Source: Shinella sumterensis (GTDB taxonomy: Bacteria; Pseudomonadota; Alphaproteobacteria; Rhizobiales; Rhizobiaceae). From it: a DNA stretch of 64,000 nt. The position numbers and the translations under genes are program-made. Where the stretch lies: positions 124,001 through 188,000 of the forward strand of contig NZ_MYFN02000001.1 in the NCBI RefSeq assembly GCF_004514425.2, written 5' to 3'. The notes under the pieces are model-generated. The model ran no database searches and had not been told where the DNA came from. It saw nothing but the letters and a program-made list of their open reading frames with translations. Within the stretch, counting starts at the first letter, position 1. Each line of letters opens with the position of its first letter. Shown here in pieces: positions 34,721 through 44,261 of this stretch.

Positions 34721-37102
34721 TCATTCGCCGTAGGGCAGCCAGATCGTCTTCACCTGGCTGGCGCGGCGCAGATACTCCTGGCCCTGGCCGAAGCGCGGGT
34801 CCAGCCAGTCGCGCAGGCGGCCGAGATCGGACCAGACCGGCTTGAGGTTGCCGGCCGACGCCACTTCCACCATGCGCGAGCCGTCCTCACTTCCGCAGTA
34901 CCAGAGTGCTGCCACGTCGTCGTGCTCGGCAAGCGTCTTTGCCAGCGCATCGCGCTCGCCGGTCAACAGGTTGACGACGCCGGCGGGAATGTCCGACGTT
35001 TCGAAGACTTGGTAGAGGCGGGCGGCGATGAGCGGATGCGCCTGCGAGGCGATGGCCACGACGCGGTTGCCCATGGTGATCGCCGGCAGGATCAAGGAGA
35101 GGAGGGCGAGAAGCGGCGCCTCGTCGGGCGCCACGACGCCGATCGTGCCAAAGGGCTCGTTGACCGTCATCGTCACGTGCTGCGACTTCGTCGCGGTCAC
35201 GGCGCCGTCGAACTTGTCGGCCTGCGCGGCATACCAGAAGCACCGGCGGATCGCCGCCTCGAACTCCTCTTCCGGCTTCGCGACGGTGCCCGTTGCAGCG
35301 AGTGCCGCCACGAATTCATCGCGGCGCTGCACGAGGTTTTCGGCGAGGAAATAGAGCACCTGCGCGCGGTTATGCGCGGTCACGCCGCCCCAGGCGGTCG
35401 CCTTGTTTGCCGCTTCGACGGCGTTGCGCACATCCTTGCGGTTGGCGAGGCCGGCCTCGCCGATGGCCGCACCTGCCTTGCCATAGACCGTGTAGCTCTG
35501 GCCGCCGTCCGGCCGCGCCTGCTTGCCGCCGATATAGAGCTTTGCCGTGACGTCGACTGCCGTGCGGTCGGCCTTGCCCGTGGCAGGGGCCACATCGATG
35601 GGGGCGGCCGAGACGGCGCGGACCTTGCCCTGCTTGTCCCAGCCGGTGGTGAGATATTCGAGCATGCCGGCGCGGCCGCCCTCACGGCCATAGCCGCTTT
35701 CGCGATAACCGCCGAACGGTGCGGCTGCGTCGAACATGTTGGTGGCGTTGATCCACACGACGCCCGCCTTGACGCGCGCGGCGAGCTCGATGGCGCGGTT
35801 GACGTTCTCCGACCAGAGAGAGGCGGCCAGGCCGTAGCGGGTGTCGTTGGCGAGCGCGACGGCTTCGTCCAGCGTGCGGAAGGTGAGCGTCGTTGCCACG
35901 GGGCCGAAGATCTCGACCTGCGACACGCTGTTGGCGGGATGGCTGTCGGTGAAGAAGCCCGGCGTGCAGAAGGCGCCCTTTTCCGGCAGGGCCACGGGAG
36001 CGAGATTGAGCGTCGCGCCTTCCTCTTCACCGGCCTTCAAAAGGGTCTTGATGCGCGAAAGCTGCTTCATGGAGACGACGGCGCCCATGTCCATCGTCTT
36101 GTCGAGCGGATCGCCGACGCGGAGCGTCGCCATGCGGGCTTTCAGCTTGTCGAAAAAGCGCGGCGCGACGCCTTCCTGGACGAGGAGCCGCGAGCCGGCG
36201 CAGCAGACCTCGCCCTGGTTGAACCAGATCGCATCCACGACGCCTTCGACCGCGGCATCGAGATCGGCATCCTCCAGCACGATGAAGGGTGACTTGCCGC
36301 CGAGTTCCAGGCTGAGCTTCTTGCCCGAGCCGGCGATCTGGCGGCGAATGAGGCGGCCGACATCCGTCGAACCGGTGAAGGCGACCTTGTCGACATCGGG
36401 ATGGCCGGCAATGGCGGCTCCTGTCTCGCCGTCGCCCTGGACGATGTTGACGACGCCGGCGGGCAGGCCGATCTCGACGAGAACCTCGGCGAAGGCGTGT
36501 GCGGTCATCGGCGTGAGGTCGGCCGGCTTGAGCACGACCGTGTTGCCGGCCGCAAGCGCCGGCGCGACCTTCCAGGCGAGCATCAGCAGCGGGAAGTTCC
36601 ACGGAATGATCTGGCCGCAGACGCCGACCGGCCTGTGTTGCGGGAACGCGTCGGCGACGAGCTCGGCCCAGCCGGCGTGATGGTAGAAGTGGCGCGCGAC
36701 GAGCGGGATATCGATATCGCGGGTCTCGCGGATCGTCTTGCCGTTGTCCATGGTCTCCAGCACGGAGAAGAAGCGCTCGCGCTTCTGGATGTGGCGCGCG
36801 ATGGCATAGAGATATTTCGCGCGCTCATGGCCCGGCAGCGCCGACCATTCGGGGAACGCCGCGCGCGCAGCCGCGACCGCCGCATCCACATCATCAGCGG
36901 TGCCCTTGGCGACACGGCCGATGACGTCCTCCGTCGCGGGGTTGACGACATCGATGAGATCGCCGGCGGCGCTCGTGAACCTGCCGTCGATGAAATGGCC
37001 GATGCCGGCGGAGCGGGCGGAAAGCCAGGCCTTGACCTCTGCGTTGCTTTCGGGAGCGGGGCCGTATTCCATGGTCTGCATAATGTCCTTGATGGAAGGC
37101 AT
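34721..37102 (-). CDS. Two-domain aldehyde dehydrogenase, ALDH16-like
   Basis: The 793-residue protein contains a complete aldehyde dehydrogenase in residues 1-500, with PWNFP at 167-171, FTGSTDVGR at 242-250, E266 in LELGGK and catalytic C300 in NQGEVC. From about residue 520 a second, shorter copy follows (LYIGGKQARPDGGQSY; TVNEPFGTIGVVAPDEAPLLALLSLILPA; AGVVNLLTGERDALAK) that keeps the cofactor-fold part but has no glutamate-base or cysteine motif. This is the arrangement of the ALDH16 family. Next to deoC, the probable substrate is acetaldehyde released by the aldolase. It starts 9 bases after the deoC stop. Confidence 0.88.
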   Translation of the reverse strand: MPSIKDIMQTMEYGPAPESNAEVKAWLSARSAGIGHFIDGRFTSAAGDLIDVVNPATEDVIGRVAKGTADDVDAAVAAARAAFPEWSALPGHERAKYLYAIARHIQKRERFFSVLETMDNGKTIRETRDIDIPLVARHFYHHAGWAELVADAFPQHRPVGVCGQIIPWNFPLLMLAWKVAPALAAGNTVVLKPADLTPMTAHAFAEVLVEIGLPAGVVNIVQGDGETGAAIAGHPDVDKVAFTGSTDVGRLIRRQIAGSGKKLSLELGGKSPFIVLEDADLDAAVEGVVDAIWFNQGEVCCAGSRLLVQEGVAPRFFDKLKARMATLRVGDPLDKTMDMGAVVSMKQLSRIKTLLKAGEEEGATLNLAPVALPEKGAFCTPGFFTDSHPANSVSQVEIFGPVATTLTFRTLDEAVALANDTRYGLAASLWSENVNRAIELAARVKAGVVWINATNMFDAAAPFGGYRESGYGREGGRAGMLEYLTTGWDKQGKVRAVSAAPIDVAPATGKADRTAVDVTAKLYIGGKQARPDGGQSYTVYGKAGAAIGEAGLANRKDVRNAVEAANKATAWGGVTAHNRAQVLYFLAENLVQRRDEFVAALAATGTVAKPEEEFEAAIRRCFWYAAQADKFDGAVTATKSQHVTMTVNEPFGTIGVVAPDEAPLLALLSLILPAITMGNRVVAIASQAHPLIAARLYQVFETSDIPAGVVNLLTGERDALAKTLAEHDDVAALWYCGSEDGSRMVEVASAGNLKPVWSDLGRLRDWLDPRFGQGQEYLRRASQVKTIWLPYGE

Positions 37103-37111
37103 GGTCTAACC

Positions 37112-38098
37112 TCAGGCCAGCGCGTGGCGGTTGGCGGCCGAGTAGCGGCCCGTAATGTGATGTTCGAGCTGGCGTTCGATGTCGCCGAGCATGGAGGACG
37201 CGCCGATGCGGAAGAGATCGGGCATCATGAAGCGCGTGCCGAGTTCCTCCTTCATGAGGATCAGCCAGTTCATCGCATCCTTGGCAGTCTTCAACCCGCC
37301 GGCCGGCTTGAAGCCGACCATCTGGCCGGTGCGGTCCTTATAATCGCGCAACGCCCGCACCATGGTGAGCGACACCGGCAGCGTGGCATTGACGTCTTCC
37401 TTGCCGGTCGAGGTCTTGATGAAATCCGAACCTGCCTGCATCGCGACCATCGAGGCCTTGTAGACGTTGGAAAGCGTCTTGAGGTCGCCCGTCGCGAGGA
37501 TCGCCTTCATATGGGCGTCGCCGCAGGCTTCCCGCATCTGGCGCATCTCGTCATAGAGTGCCGACCAGTTGCCGCGCAGCACATGCTCGCGGGTGATGAC
37601 GATGTCGATTTCCTTGGCGCCCTGCTCGACGGCGTAGCGGATTTCGCCGAGCCTGAGCGGCAGGGGCGTGAGGCCGGCGGGAAAGCCCGTCGCGACGGAG
37701 GCGACCGGGATGCCGCTGCCTTCGAGCGCCTTCACGGCATGGCCGACCATCGTCGGGTAGACGCAGACCGCGCCGACCGTCAGGCGCTCGATGCCGAGCG
37801 CTTCGAGAAGATCCGCGCGCACCGGTGCCTTCGCCTTGGCGCAGAGACGCTGGACGCGGCCTTCGGTGTCGTCGCCCGCCAGCGTCGTGAGGTCGATGCA
37901 GGTGATTGCGCGCAGCAGCCACGCCGCCTGCCACTCCTTCTTGACCGAGCGCCGGGTGGGCAGGGTCGCGGCACGACGCTGCGCGGCCGACAGGTTGACC
38001 GAATGCGTCTCGAACCAGTCGAGCGTCAGCGGCGTGCCCTCGGGCCGGGGGAAGTGATCTGTCATGGTGGTTTCCAGCGATTTTTCTTGCGGTTTCAT
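37112..38098 (-). CDS. deoC: Deoxyribose-phosphate aldolase, long (class II) type
   Basis: The enzyme splits 2-deoxyribose 5-phosphate into glyceraldehyde 3-phosphate and acetaldehyde. Schiff-base lysine K228 is in DFIKTSTGK, with K264 in GFKPAGG and D165 in KEIDIVI. At 328 residues it has about 60 extra N-terminal residues compared with E. coli DeoC and resembles the longer DERA of animals and some bacteria. The ATG at 38098 overlaps the permease stop by 4 bases; a second in-frame ATG at 38065 follows GGAA and is also possible. It sits between the sugar permease and the ALDH16-like gene. Confidence 0.92.
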   Translation of the reverse strand: MKPQEKSLETTMTDHFPRPEGTPLTLDWFETHSVNLSAAQRRAATLPTRRSVKKEWQAAWLLRAITCIDLTTLAGDDTEGRVQRLCAKAKAPVRADLLEALGIERLTVGAVCVYPTMVGHAVKALEGSGIPVASVATGFPAGLTPLPLRLGEIRYAVEQGAKEIDIVITREHVLRGNWSALYDEMRQMREACGDAHMKAILATGDLKTLSNVYKASMVAMQAGSDFIKTSTGKEDVNATLPVSLTMVRALRDYKDRTGQMVGFKPAGGLKTAKDAMNWLILMKEELGTRFMMPDLFRIGASSMLGDIERQLEHHITGRYSAANRHALA

Positions 38099-39096
38099 GC
38101 CCGGCCTCTGCGGATGTCGATGAAGCGGTTGAGAAGGATGGCCGCGACGATGATCAGGCCCGTCACGGTCATCTGGTAGAAGGAACCGAGCCCGAGCAGG
38201 TTGAAGATATTGCGCAGCACTTGCAGCAACATGACGGCAAAAAAAGTGCCGAGCACGCCGCCGCGCCCGCCAAAAAGCGATGTGCCACCAAGCACCACCG
38301 CCGCGATGGCGTCAAGTTCAAGTCCCTGTGCGGCGGTCGGCTGGCCGATGCGCAGGCGCGATGTGAGGAGAATGCCGGCGAGCGCGCTCATGACGCCGGA
38401 CACCGTGAAGACGAGGACGAGAATGCGGGTGGTGGGCAAACCCGAAAGTCTTGCCGCCTCCGCATTGCCGCCGGTTGCATAGACGGATTCGCCGAACACC
38501 GTGAGGCGCAGCAACGCGCCGGCGGCAATGCACAGCACGACGAAGATGATGCCCATCGAGCTGACCTGCAGGCCGGGCAGCACCGGGACCATGGTCGAGG
38601 AAATCGCGCCGAAGGATGGCGGCAGGCCGGAGACGGGCACGCCATCCGTCAGCAGGTAGGTGATGCCGCGGAACGACACGAGGCCGGCAAGCGAGACGAT
38701 GAAGCTCGGCACCTCGGCAAGCGCGGTGATGAGGCCGATGACGGCGCCCGCAAGTGCGCCGGTCAGGATGGTGATGGCCAGTGCGGGCACGATCGGCATG
38801 CCGCCGGCAAGCAAGACGGCGACGAGCATGCCGCACAGCGCCACGACCGACCCGACGGAAAGATCGATATTGCCCGTCAGGATGACGAAGGTCATGCCGA
38901 CCGCCACGACGCCGACCACGGCCGCCTGCTGAAACAGGTTGGCAATGTTGGTCGACGTCAGGAAGTTCGGCGACAGGATCGCGGCGATCGCGACGACGAC
39001 GAGGAAGATCGCGATGAAATTGTACTCGATCAGAAGATCGGCGACGCGACGCCCGGAAGTGCGTGCCGGCGCAACGCCCGTCACAGTATCAGTCAT
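38095..39096 (-). CDS. Sugar ABC transporter permease (RbsC-like)
   Basis: A 333-residue membrane protein of the BPD_transp_2 type with about ten helices. Typical blocks are GMTFVILTGNIDLSVGSVVAL, FIVSLAGLVSFRGITYLLTDG, and AAVVLGGTSLFGGRGGVLGT. It overlaps the ATPase gene by 8 bases upstream and deoC by 4 bases downstream. It imports the sugar or polyol processed by this operon. Confidence 0.92.
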   Translation of the reverse strand: MTDTVTGVAPARTSGRRVADLLIEYNFIAIFLVVVAIAAILSPNFLTSTNIANLFQQAAVVGVVAVGMTFVILTGNIDLSVGSVVALCGMLVAVLLAGGMPIVPALAITILTGALAGAVIGLITALAEVPSFIVSLAGLVSFRGITYLLTDGVPVSGLPPSFGAISSTMVPVLPGLQVSSMGIIFVVLCIAAGALLRLTVFGESVYATGGNAEAARLSGLPTTRILVLVFTVSGVMSALAGILLTSRLRIGQPTAAQGLELDAIAAVVLGGTSLFGGRGGVLGTFFAVMLLQVLRNIFNLLGLGSFYQMTVTGLIIVAAILLNRFIDIRRGRA

Positions 39097-40582
39097 GATG
39101 GTGGTCTCCGAGAATCTGATGTTTCAGGATCGTGTCCTGATCGGTGGTGGCGGGGTCGAAGCGGGCGATGTTGCGCCCCTCATGGAACACCCAGATCGTG
39201 TCGCAGGCGGCGTAGAGCTCCTCCAGCTCGGACGAGGCGACGATGACGGCCGCCCCATCGGCGGCCAGTTCGTCGACCAGCCGGTAGAGATCGGCCTTGG
39301 CGCCGATGTCGAGGCCGCGCGAGGGTTCGTCGAGCAGCAGAAGCCTGGCGCCCTTGATGATCCACTTGGCCAGCACGACCTTCTGCTGGTTGCCGCCCGA
39401 GAGCTGGATGACCTTCTGCTCCGGTGAGCCGTATTTGGTGGAAAGCTGCCTGAGCACCGGCACCGTCTTCGCCTTGAGCTCGCCGTGCCGTGCGAGGAAC
39501 CGTCCCTGCATGGCGGGCAGGGTGGCGTTGCGATAGATCGGCGCGTCGAGGATGAGCCCTTCCGTCTTGCGGCTCTCCGGCACGAGCCCGAGGCCGGCGG
39601 CGATGGCATCGCGTGGCGTCTTCGCCTTGTAGGGCTTGCCGTAGAGCGACATGCGCGCCTCGTGCGCGTCGGCCCCGAACAGCGCCTTGAGGAAGGATGT
39701 GCGGCCGGAGCCATTCAGCCCGGTGAGGCCGGCGATCTCGCCGCGCCGCAGTTCGAAATCGCGGATATCGAGGCCGTTCGCCGCCGTCAGACGATCGACC
39801 TTCAGCACGACCTCGCCCGTGACCGGCGGCCGCTCGCGGCGTTCGACGAAGCCGCGATCGCGCCCAAGTATGGCTTCCACCAGCGCGCTGTCGGGCGTAC
39901 CCTCGACATCGAAGGTCTCGATGGTGCGCCCGCCGCGCAGCACGGTCACGCGGTCGCCGATCTCGCGAAGCTCACCCAGGCGGTGGCTGACATACAGGAT
40001 GGCGACGCCCTGCGCCGTCAGTTCGCGGATGACGCGGAAGACGGATTTCAGCTCGGTCTCGTTGAGTGCCGCCGAAGGCTCGTCCATGATGATGACCTTG
40101 GCCTCGCGCGTCAGCGAACGGGCAATCGCGGTCAATTGCTGGTTGGCGATGGAAAGGCTGCCGACGCGGTCCTCCGGCGTGAAACTCGCGCCGACCCGGG
40201 CAAGCGCCTCGCGGGCGCGCGCCCGGCGGCTTCGTTTATCAAGGAAGCCGAAGCGCGACGGCGGGTGACCGAGGAAGAGGTTTTCCGCCACCGTCAGCTG
40301 CGGCACGAGATCGAGTTCCTGATAGATCATCGATATACCGGCGCGCGCCGCCTCCGCCGGCGCGCGGAAATGCACCGGCGTGCCATCCACCTGAATCTTG
40401 CCGGCCGATGGCGATAGCGCGCCCGCGATGAGCTTGAGGAAGGTGGACTTGCCGGCGCCATTCGCGCCGAGAAGGCAATGGACCTCGCCCTTGCGCACGG
40501 CGATATTGGCCTCGTCGAGCGCGATGATGCTGGGCGGGAAGCGTTTCGACAGGCCCTCAATCGTCAATACGTCCGGCGTCAT
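39089..40582 (-). CDS. Sugar ABC transporter ATP-binding protein (RbsA-like, double ATPase)
   Basis: The 497-residue protein has two ATPase domains as in RbsA/MglA. The first has Walker A GANGAGKST, signature LSIANQQLTAIARSL and Walker B VIIMDEPSAAL. The second has a degenerate Walker A (GLNGSGRTSFLKAL), signature LSGGNQQKVVLAKW and LLLLDEPSRGLD. It overlaps the SorC regulator gene by 4 bases and the permease gene by 8 bases. Confidence 0.92.
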   Translation of the reverse strand: MTPDVLTIEGLSKRFPPSIIALDEANIAVRKGEVHCLLGANGAGKSTFLKLIAGALSPSAGKIQVDGTPVHFRAPAEAARAGISMIYQELDLVPQLTVAENLFLGHPPSRFGFLDKRSRRARAREALARVGASFTPEDRVGSLSIANQQLTAIARSLTREAKVIIMDEPSAALNETELKSVFRVIRELTAQGVAILYVSHRLGELREIGDRVTVLRGGRTIETFDVEGTPDSALVEAILGRDRGFVERRERPPVTGEVVLKVDRLTAANGLDIRDFELRRGEIAGLTGLNGSGRTSFLKALFGADAHEARMSLYGKPYKAKTPRDAIAAGLGLVPESRKTEGLILDAPIYRNATLPAMQGRFLARHGELKAKTVPVLRQLSTKYGSPEQKVIQLSGGNQQKVVLAKWIIKGARLLLLDEPSRGLDIGAKADLYRLVDELAADGAAVIVASSELEELYAACDTIWVFHEGRNIARFDPATTDQDTILKHQILGDHHHD

Positions 40583-41565
40583 ACGCCCTCCTCCAGAATG
40601 CGGCGTGCCGTCACTTCGTCGGTCACGAGATCGGTGACGTAGCCCGCGCGCAGGCAGGCCGCGGCGATGCGGTGCTTGTCCTCGCCCGCCGCGACACCGA
40701 TCACCCGCTCCTTGGCCGCAAGCGCTTCCAGCTTCAGACCGATGGTTCGGTCGTCGAGCTGGGTGTCGGCGATGCGGCCGTTGCGATCGACGAAGCGGCC
40801 CATGATGTCGCCGACGGCCTCCAGATCGCGCAGCCGCGCGATATCCTCGTCGCCGAGATAGCCGGAACCGAGCAGGACTGACTGGGATGTGAGGCCGCCG
40901 AGACCGAAGCAGAGCACCGGCGCCTCTTCGGCCAGCGCCAGAACGCGGCCGAGAATGGGATCCTGTTCAAGCGCCTGGCGGGTGGATTTCGAGCCGATGA
41001 TCGCCGGCACGGGCAGCAGCGTCGCGCGCCCACCCGTCGACTGCGCGAATTCCTCCGCGACGGCGGAATTGCGGCTGCTGGTCGCCGTCAGCGCGGTCGA
41101 TCCGTTGACGAGCACGACATGAAGCCCAGGGCACCAGTCCTTCGGAAGCGCGCGGGCGACCGCCGACATGGTGCGCCCCCAGCTGACGCCGATCAGCTTC
41201 GGCTTGGGGCTGAGGCTTGCCAGATGCGTGGCGGCGGCCTGGGCGACGCTGTCGATGACGAGGCTGGGGTCGTCGATCTCGCCGGTCGGCACGACGATGG
41301 CCTCCTTGACGCCGAAGCTGCGCTGCAATTCGAGTTCGACCGTGGTCCTGCGGCCGGCGCGCGGCGTGATCTCGATGCGGACGATGCCCGCCTCCTTCGC
41401 CTCGGTCAAAAGCTTGCCGACCTGCCAGCGCGTGAGGCCGAGTTCGTTTGCGATTTCCGACTGGGTGCGGTCGAGGTCGTAATAGAGCTTGGCGACCTGG
41501 ACGATCAGGTGATCGCGCTGATCGGAGGAGGGCAGGCGGGCGGAATAGGGATTGCGTTCGGCCAT
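40579..41565 (-). CDS. SorC-family sugar-responsive transcriptional regulator
   Basis: The 328-residue protein has an N-terminal helix-turn-helix (KLYYDLDRTQSEIANELGLTRWQVGKLLTEAKEAGIV) and a C-terminal sugar-phosphate-sensing domain (IGVSWGRTMSAVARALP; VLCFGLGGLTSQSVLL; ERVIGVAAGEDKHRIAAACLRAGYVTDLVTDE) of the SorC/DeoR-like type. The start MAERNPYS at 41565 follows GGGAGG and lies one base beyond the kinase stop. Being inside the operon it likely autoregulates it, with a phosphorylated sugar as the expected effector. A 33-base palindrome before the operon is the candidate operator. Confidence 0.9.
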   Translation of the reverse strand: MAERNPYSARLPSSDQRDHLIVQVAKLYYDLDRTQSEIANELGLTRWQVGKLLTEAKEAGIVRIEITPRAGRRTTVELELQRSFGVKEAIVVPTGEIDDPSLVIDSVAQAAATHLASLSPKPKLIGVSWGRTMSAVARALPKDWCPGLHVVLVNGSTALTATSSRNSAVAEEFAQSTGGRATLLPVPAIIGSKSTRQALEQDPILGRVLALAEEAPVLCFGLGGLTSQSVLLGSGYLGDEDIARLRDLEAVGDIMGRFVDRNGRIADTQLDDRTIGLKLEALAAKERVIGVAAGEDKHRIAAACLRAGYVTDLVTDEVTARRILEEGV

Positions 41566-41566
41566 G

Positions 41567-43078
41567 TCACGCCTCCCTCTGGCGGCTTGCCAGCTGGTGG
41601 AGCACCGGCCGCAGCCGTTCCGTCGCATCCTGATAGAGCGGCAGCATCTTCTGGAACCATTCGGCGCGCGCCGGATCGGGCAGCAGTTCCTTCGACGGCG
41701 CCACGCAAGCGGCGGCGGCGGCGCGAAGATCCGCGAATTCGCCGATGGCGGCCGCGGCAGCGGCCGCGGTTCCGACGAGCGAAAGATTGTCCTCGCGCGC
41801 AACCTGCACCGGCTGACCGATGGCATCGACCGTCGCCTGAAGCCAGGCGGCGTTCTTGACGATGCCGCCCGCCATCATGACGCGGTCCACGGAAACGCCG
41901 CGCGCCTTCAGCACCGACAGCACATTGGCCGAGCCGAGCGCGATGGAATCGATCGAGGCGGCATAGACGTCCGTTCGGGTATGGCCGAGCGTCAGGCCCA
42001 TCAGTGCCCCGCGCAGGGCGGCGTCGCGATAAGGCGTGCGGTTGCCCATCATGTAATCCAGCGCCAGCAGGCCTTCCGATCGCGACGGATTGGCCGCGAC
42101 ATCGGCGATCAGCGCGGCGTGGCCGGCGGCATCCAGCCCGAACATCTCGCCGGCAAGCCAGTTGAGCATCGAGCCGGCCGCCACCTGTCCGCATTCGACC
42201 AGCCAGCGGCCGTCGTTGAGCGCGTTGGGGTAGGGACCCCAGAAGCCGGAAACGTCGGACTCTTCTGCAAGCTGCACCAGCTGGACGATGGACGTGCCGC
42301 CGATGAACAGCATGCCGCCGGGCTCGATGGTATCGGCACCGAGAATGCCGATATGGGCATCGATGCCGCCCTGCGCGACGACGGGCCGGTTTTCCAGTCC
42401 CAGTTCTGCCGCCATCTCGGCGCGCATCGGCGCGATCACGCCGCCGACGGGCACGATGCGCTGCGGCAGGCGCTTGGTCAGGTCCGGAATGCCGAAAGCT
42501 TCATAGACCTCTGGCACGAACTGGCCGACGGCGCTGTCGTAGTTCCATTTGCAGGCGGCGTTCATTCGTGAGCCGACCCATTCGCCCGTCAGGTCGAAAT
42601 TGACGTAATCGAGCGCCTCGCAGACGACCTCGGCGGCATCCCAGATGTCGCGGCGGTTGCGCTTCAGCCACATGGCCTTGGGCACCAGCCATTCGACGGC
42701 ATCGGAGCCACCGCAATAGCGCATGACGGGATGGTCAAGGCTCGCCGTCTCGCGCGCTTCGGCTTCAGCGCGGCAGTCCATCCAGAGCAGGGCGGGCGAG
42801 AGCGGCGTGCCGTCGCGCCGGCAGATCGCCACGGTGGAGGCGGTCGTGGCGGTGCAGACGGCATCGACGGTGCGCCGGCCCGCCTTTTCGAGCACGGCGC
42901 GGCCCGCCGTGCGCAGGGCCGCACGCCACTCGGCAGGGGATTGCTCCGCCCAGCCGGCGCGCGGATAGTGCGTCGCGTAGGCCGCCTCCGCCTGGGCCAG
43001 CATCTGGCGCCGGTCCGTGTCGTAGACGCCGGCGCGAAGGCCGCCCGTACCGAAGTCGAAGCTCAGGATATGAGCCAT
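41567..43078 (-). CDS. FGGY-family carbohydrate kinase
   Basis: The 503-residue kinase opens with ILSFDFGTGGLRAGVYD (phosphate-binding loop) and has LWMDCRAEAEA, the VAQGGIDAHIGILGADTI catalytic region with the conserved aspartate, and MMAGGIVKNAAWLQATVDAIGQPV near the end. FGGY kinases phosphorylate ketoses or polyols such as ribulose, xylulose, ribitol or erythritol. The exact sugar is not readable. It is 61 bases downstream of the dehydrogenase gene, with two hairpins between. Confidence 0.9.
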   Translation of the reverse strand: MAHILSFDFGTGGLRAGVYDTDRRQMLAQAEAAYATHYPRAGWAEQSPAEWRAALRTAGRAVLEKAGRRTVDAVCTATTASTVAICRRDGTPLSPALLWMDCRAEAEARETASLDHPVMRYCGGSDAVEWLVPKAMWLKRNRRDIWDAAEVVCEALDYVNFDLTGEWVGSRMNAACKWNYDSAVGQFVPEVYEAFGIPDLTKRLPQRIVPVGGVIAPMRAEMAAELGLENRPVVAQGGIDAHIGILGADTIEPGGMLFIGGTSIVQLVQLAEESDVSGFWGPYPNALNDGRWLVECGQVAAGSMLNWLAGEMFGLDAAGHAALIADVAANPSRSEGLLALDYMMGNRTPYRDAALRGALMGLTLGHTRTDVYAASIDSIALGSANVLSVLKARGVSVDRVMMAGGIVKNAAWLQATVDAIGQPVQVAREDNLSLVGTAAAAAAAIGEFADLRAAAAACVAPSKELLPDPARAEWFQKMLPLYQDATERLRPVLHQLASRQREA

Positions 43079-43107
43079 GACCGATGATCCTCCCTAAATT
43101 CTCCGTC

Positions 43108-43148
43108 GCCCGGCAACGCCTCCAGTGCCGGGCACCCCGTCAGGGGTG
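43108..43148 (-). other. Two adjacent hairpins between dehydrogenase and kinase genes
   Basis: Arms GCCCGGCA (43108-43115) and TGCCGGGC (43126-43133) form one stem with a 10-base loop. Arms CACCCC (43133-43138) and GGGGTG (43143-43148) form a second one spanning the dehydrogenase stop codon. They share base 43133 and so may compete, a possible attenuation or processing point. Confidence 0.5.
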
Positions 43149-44162
43149 GAACATGATCTTCGAGAAGAAGAATTCGCGGTCGGTGCGAAGCCGCTCGAAG
43201 ATACCAGGCAGTTCCTCCAGCTCCAGATCGTGTGTGATCATGAACTCCCACTTCAGCGCACCGGACGCAAGCTTGTCCAGCGTCACCGTCCACTGCGGGC
43301 CGGGATAGGGTGCACCGAAGGAGTTCCACGAACCGTGCAGCGACACTTCCTGGCGCAGGAAATGCTGGAAGGCGGCATTGGTGAGGGGTATGTCGCCGAC
43401 GGGAATGCCGATGAAGACCACATGACCACCCGGTGCGGCGAGCCTGACGGCGGCGTTGACCGATGTCGGATGCCCTGCTGCTTCCACGATGATATCGGCG
43501 AGAAGCTCCTTGGGTAGTTCGGCTCCGGCGAGGAAGGCATGCGTCGCGCCGGCCTGCCGGGCAAGTTCCAGCTTTTCCTCGGAAACATCGATGGCGACGA
43601 CTTCGCGCGCGCCCATCAGCAGCATCCACTGAATGGCGAAGAGGCCGATCGGGCCGCAGCCGATGACCGCGCCGCGATCGCCCATGCGCACGCCGCCGGC
43701 CTTCCAGATGGCGTGAAGGGCAATCGAGGCGGGATCGACCATGGCGGCGGCACGCGGATCGCAGCCTTCGGGCGCCTTCAGGAGGTTTTCGACCGGCGCG
43801 CAGACCCATTCGGCATAGGCGCCGTCACGGCGCGAGCCGAAATAGTCGTAGTTGCGGCACCGCGAGAAATTGCCGGTCGCGCACTGGTCGCAGGTGCCAC
43901 ACGGCAGCATGGGCGGGACCGTGACCAGGTCGCCCCTGGAAAAGCCCGTGACCGAAGCGCCCAGTTCCTCGATATGTCCGGAAAATTCGTGGCCGCAGAT
44001 GATGGGCATCTTGTGCGCGCCCTTGATGAGCATGCGCGGCAGGTCCGATCCGCAAACACCGACGGCGGCCACGCGCAGCAGGACCTCGTTCGCCTTCGGA
44101 ACGGGCTTGTCGACATTTTCGAGGCGGATGTCTCCGGGCGTGTGGAGGACGGCGGCGCGCAT
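43140..44162 (-). CDS. Zinc-dependent alcohol (polyol) dehydrogenase, MDR family
   Basis: A 340-residue medium-chain dehydrogenase related to sorbitol and galactitol-1-phosphate dehydrogenases. Catalytic zinc ligands are in VGVCGSD and ICGHEFSGHIEE; the structural zinc site is CGTCDQCATGNFSRC. The NAD fold has IGCGPIGLFAIQ. It probably oxidises a polyol (or polyol phosphate) to a ketose, which the downstream FGGY kinase could phosphorylate. It follows the binding-protein gene after 99 bases that include a hairpin. Confidence 0.88.
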   Translation of the reverse strand: MRAAVLHTPGDIRLENVDKPVPKANEVLLRVAAVGVCGSDLPRMLIKGAHKMPIICGHEFSGHIEELGASVTGFSRGDLVTVPPMLPCGTCDQCATGNFSRCRNYDYFGSRRDGAYAEWVCAPVENLLKAPEGCDPRAAAMVDPASIALHAIWKAGGVRMGDRGAVIGCGPIGLFAIQWMLLMGAREVVAIDVSEEKLELARQAGATHAFLAGAELPKELLADIIVEAAGHPTSVNAAVRLAAPGGHVVFIGIPVGDIPLTNAAFQHFLRQEVSLHGSWNSFGAPYPGPQWTVTLDKLASGALKWEFMITHDLELEELPGIFERLRTDREFFFSKIMFHP

Positions 44163-44224
44163 GAATGGGTTCCTTTAAAAACGAAATGGCTTGCGCCGGC
44201 GGACAGCCGCCAGCGTTCGGAAGA

Positions 44225-44250
44225 GCGGGAGGAGCCGGAGCTCCCCCCGC
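44225..44250 (-). other. Hairpin after the sugar-binding-protein gene
   Basis: Eleven-base arms GCGGGAGGAGC (44225-44235) and GCTCCCCCCGC (44240-44250) pair with one A/C mismatch around a CGGA tetraloop, 11 bases past the binding-protein stop on the minus strand and before the dehydrogenase gene. Confidence 0.6.
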
Positions 44251-44261
44251 CGCCCTGGGAG

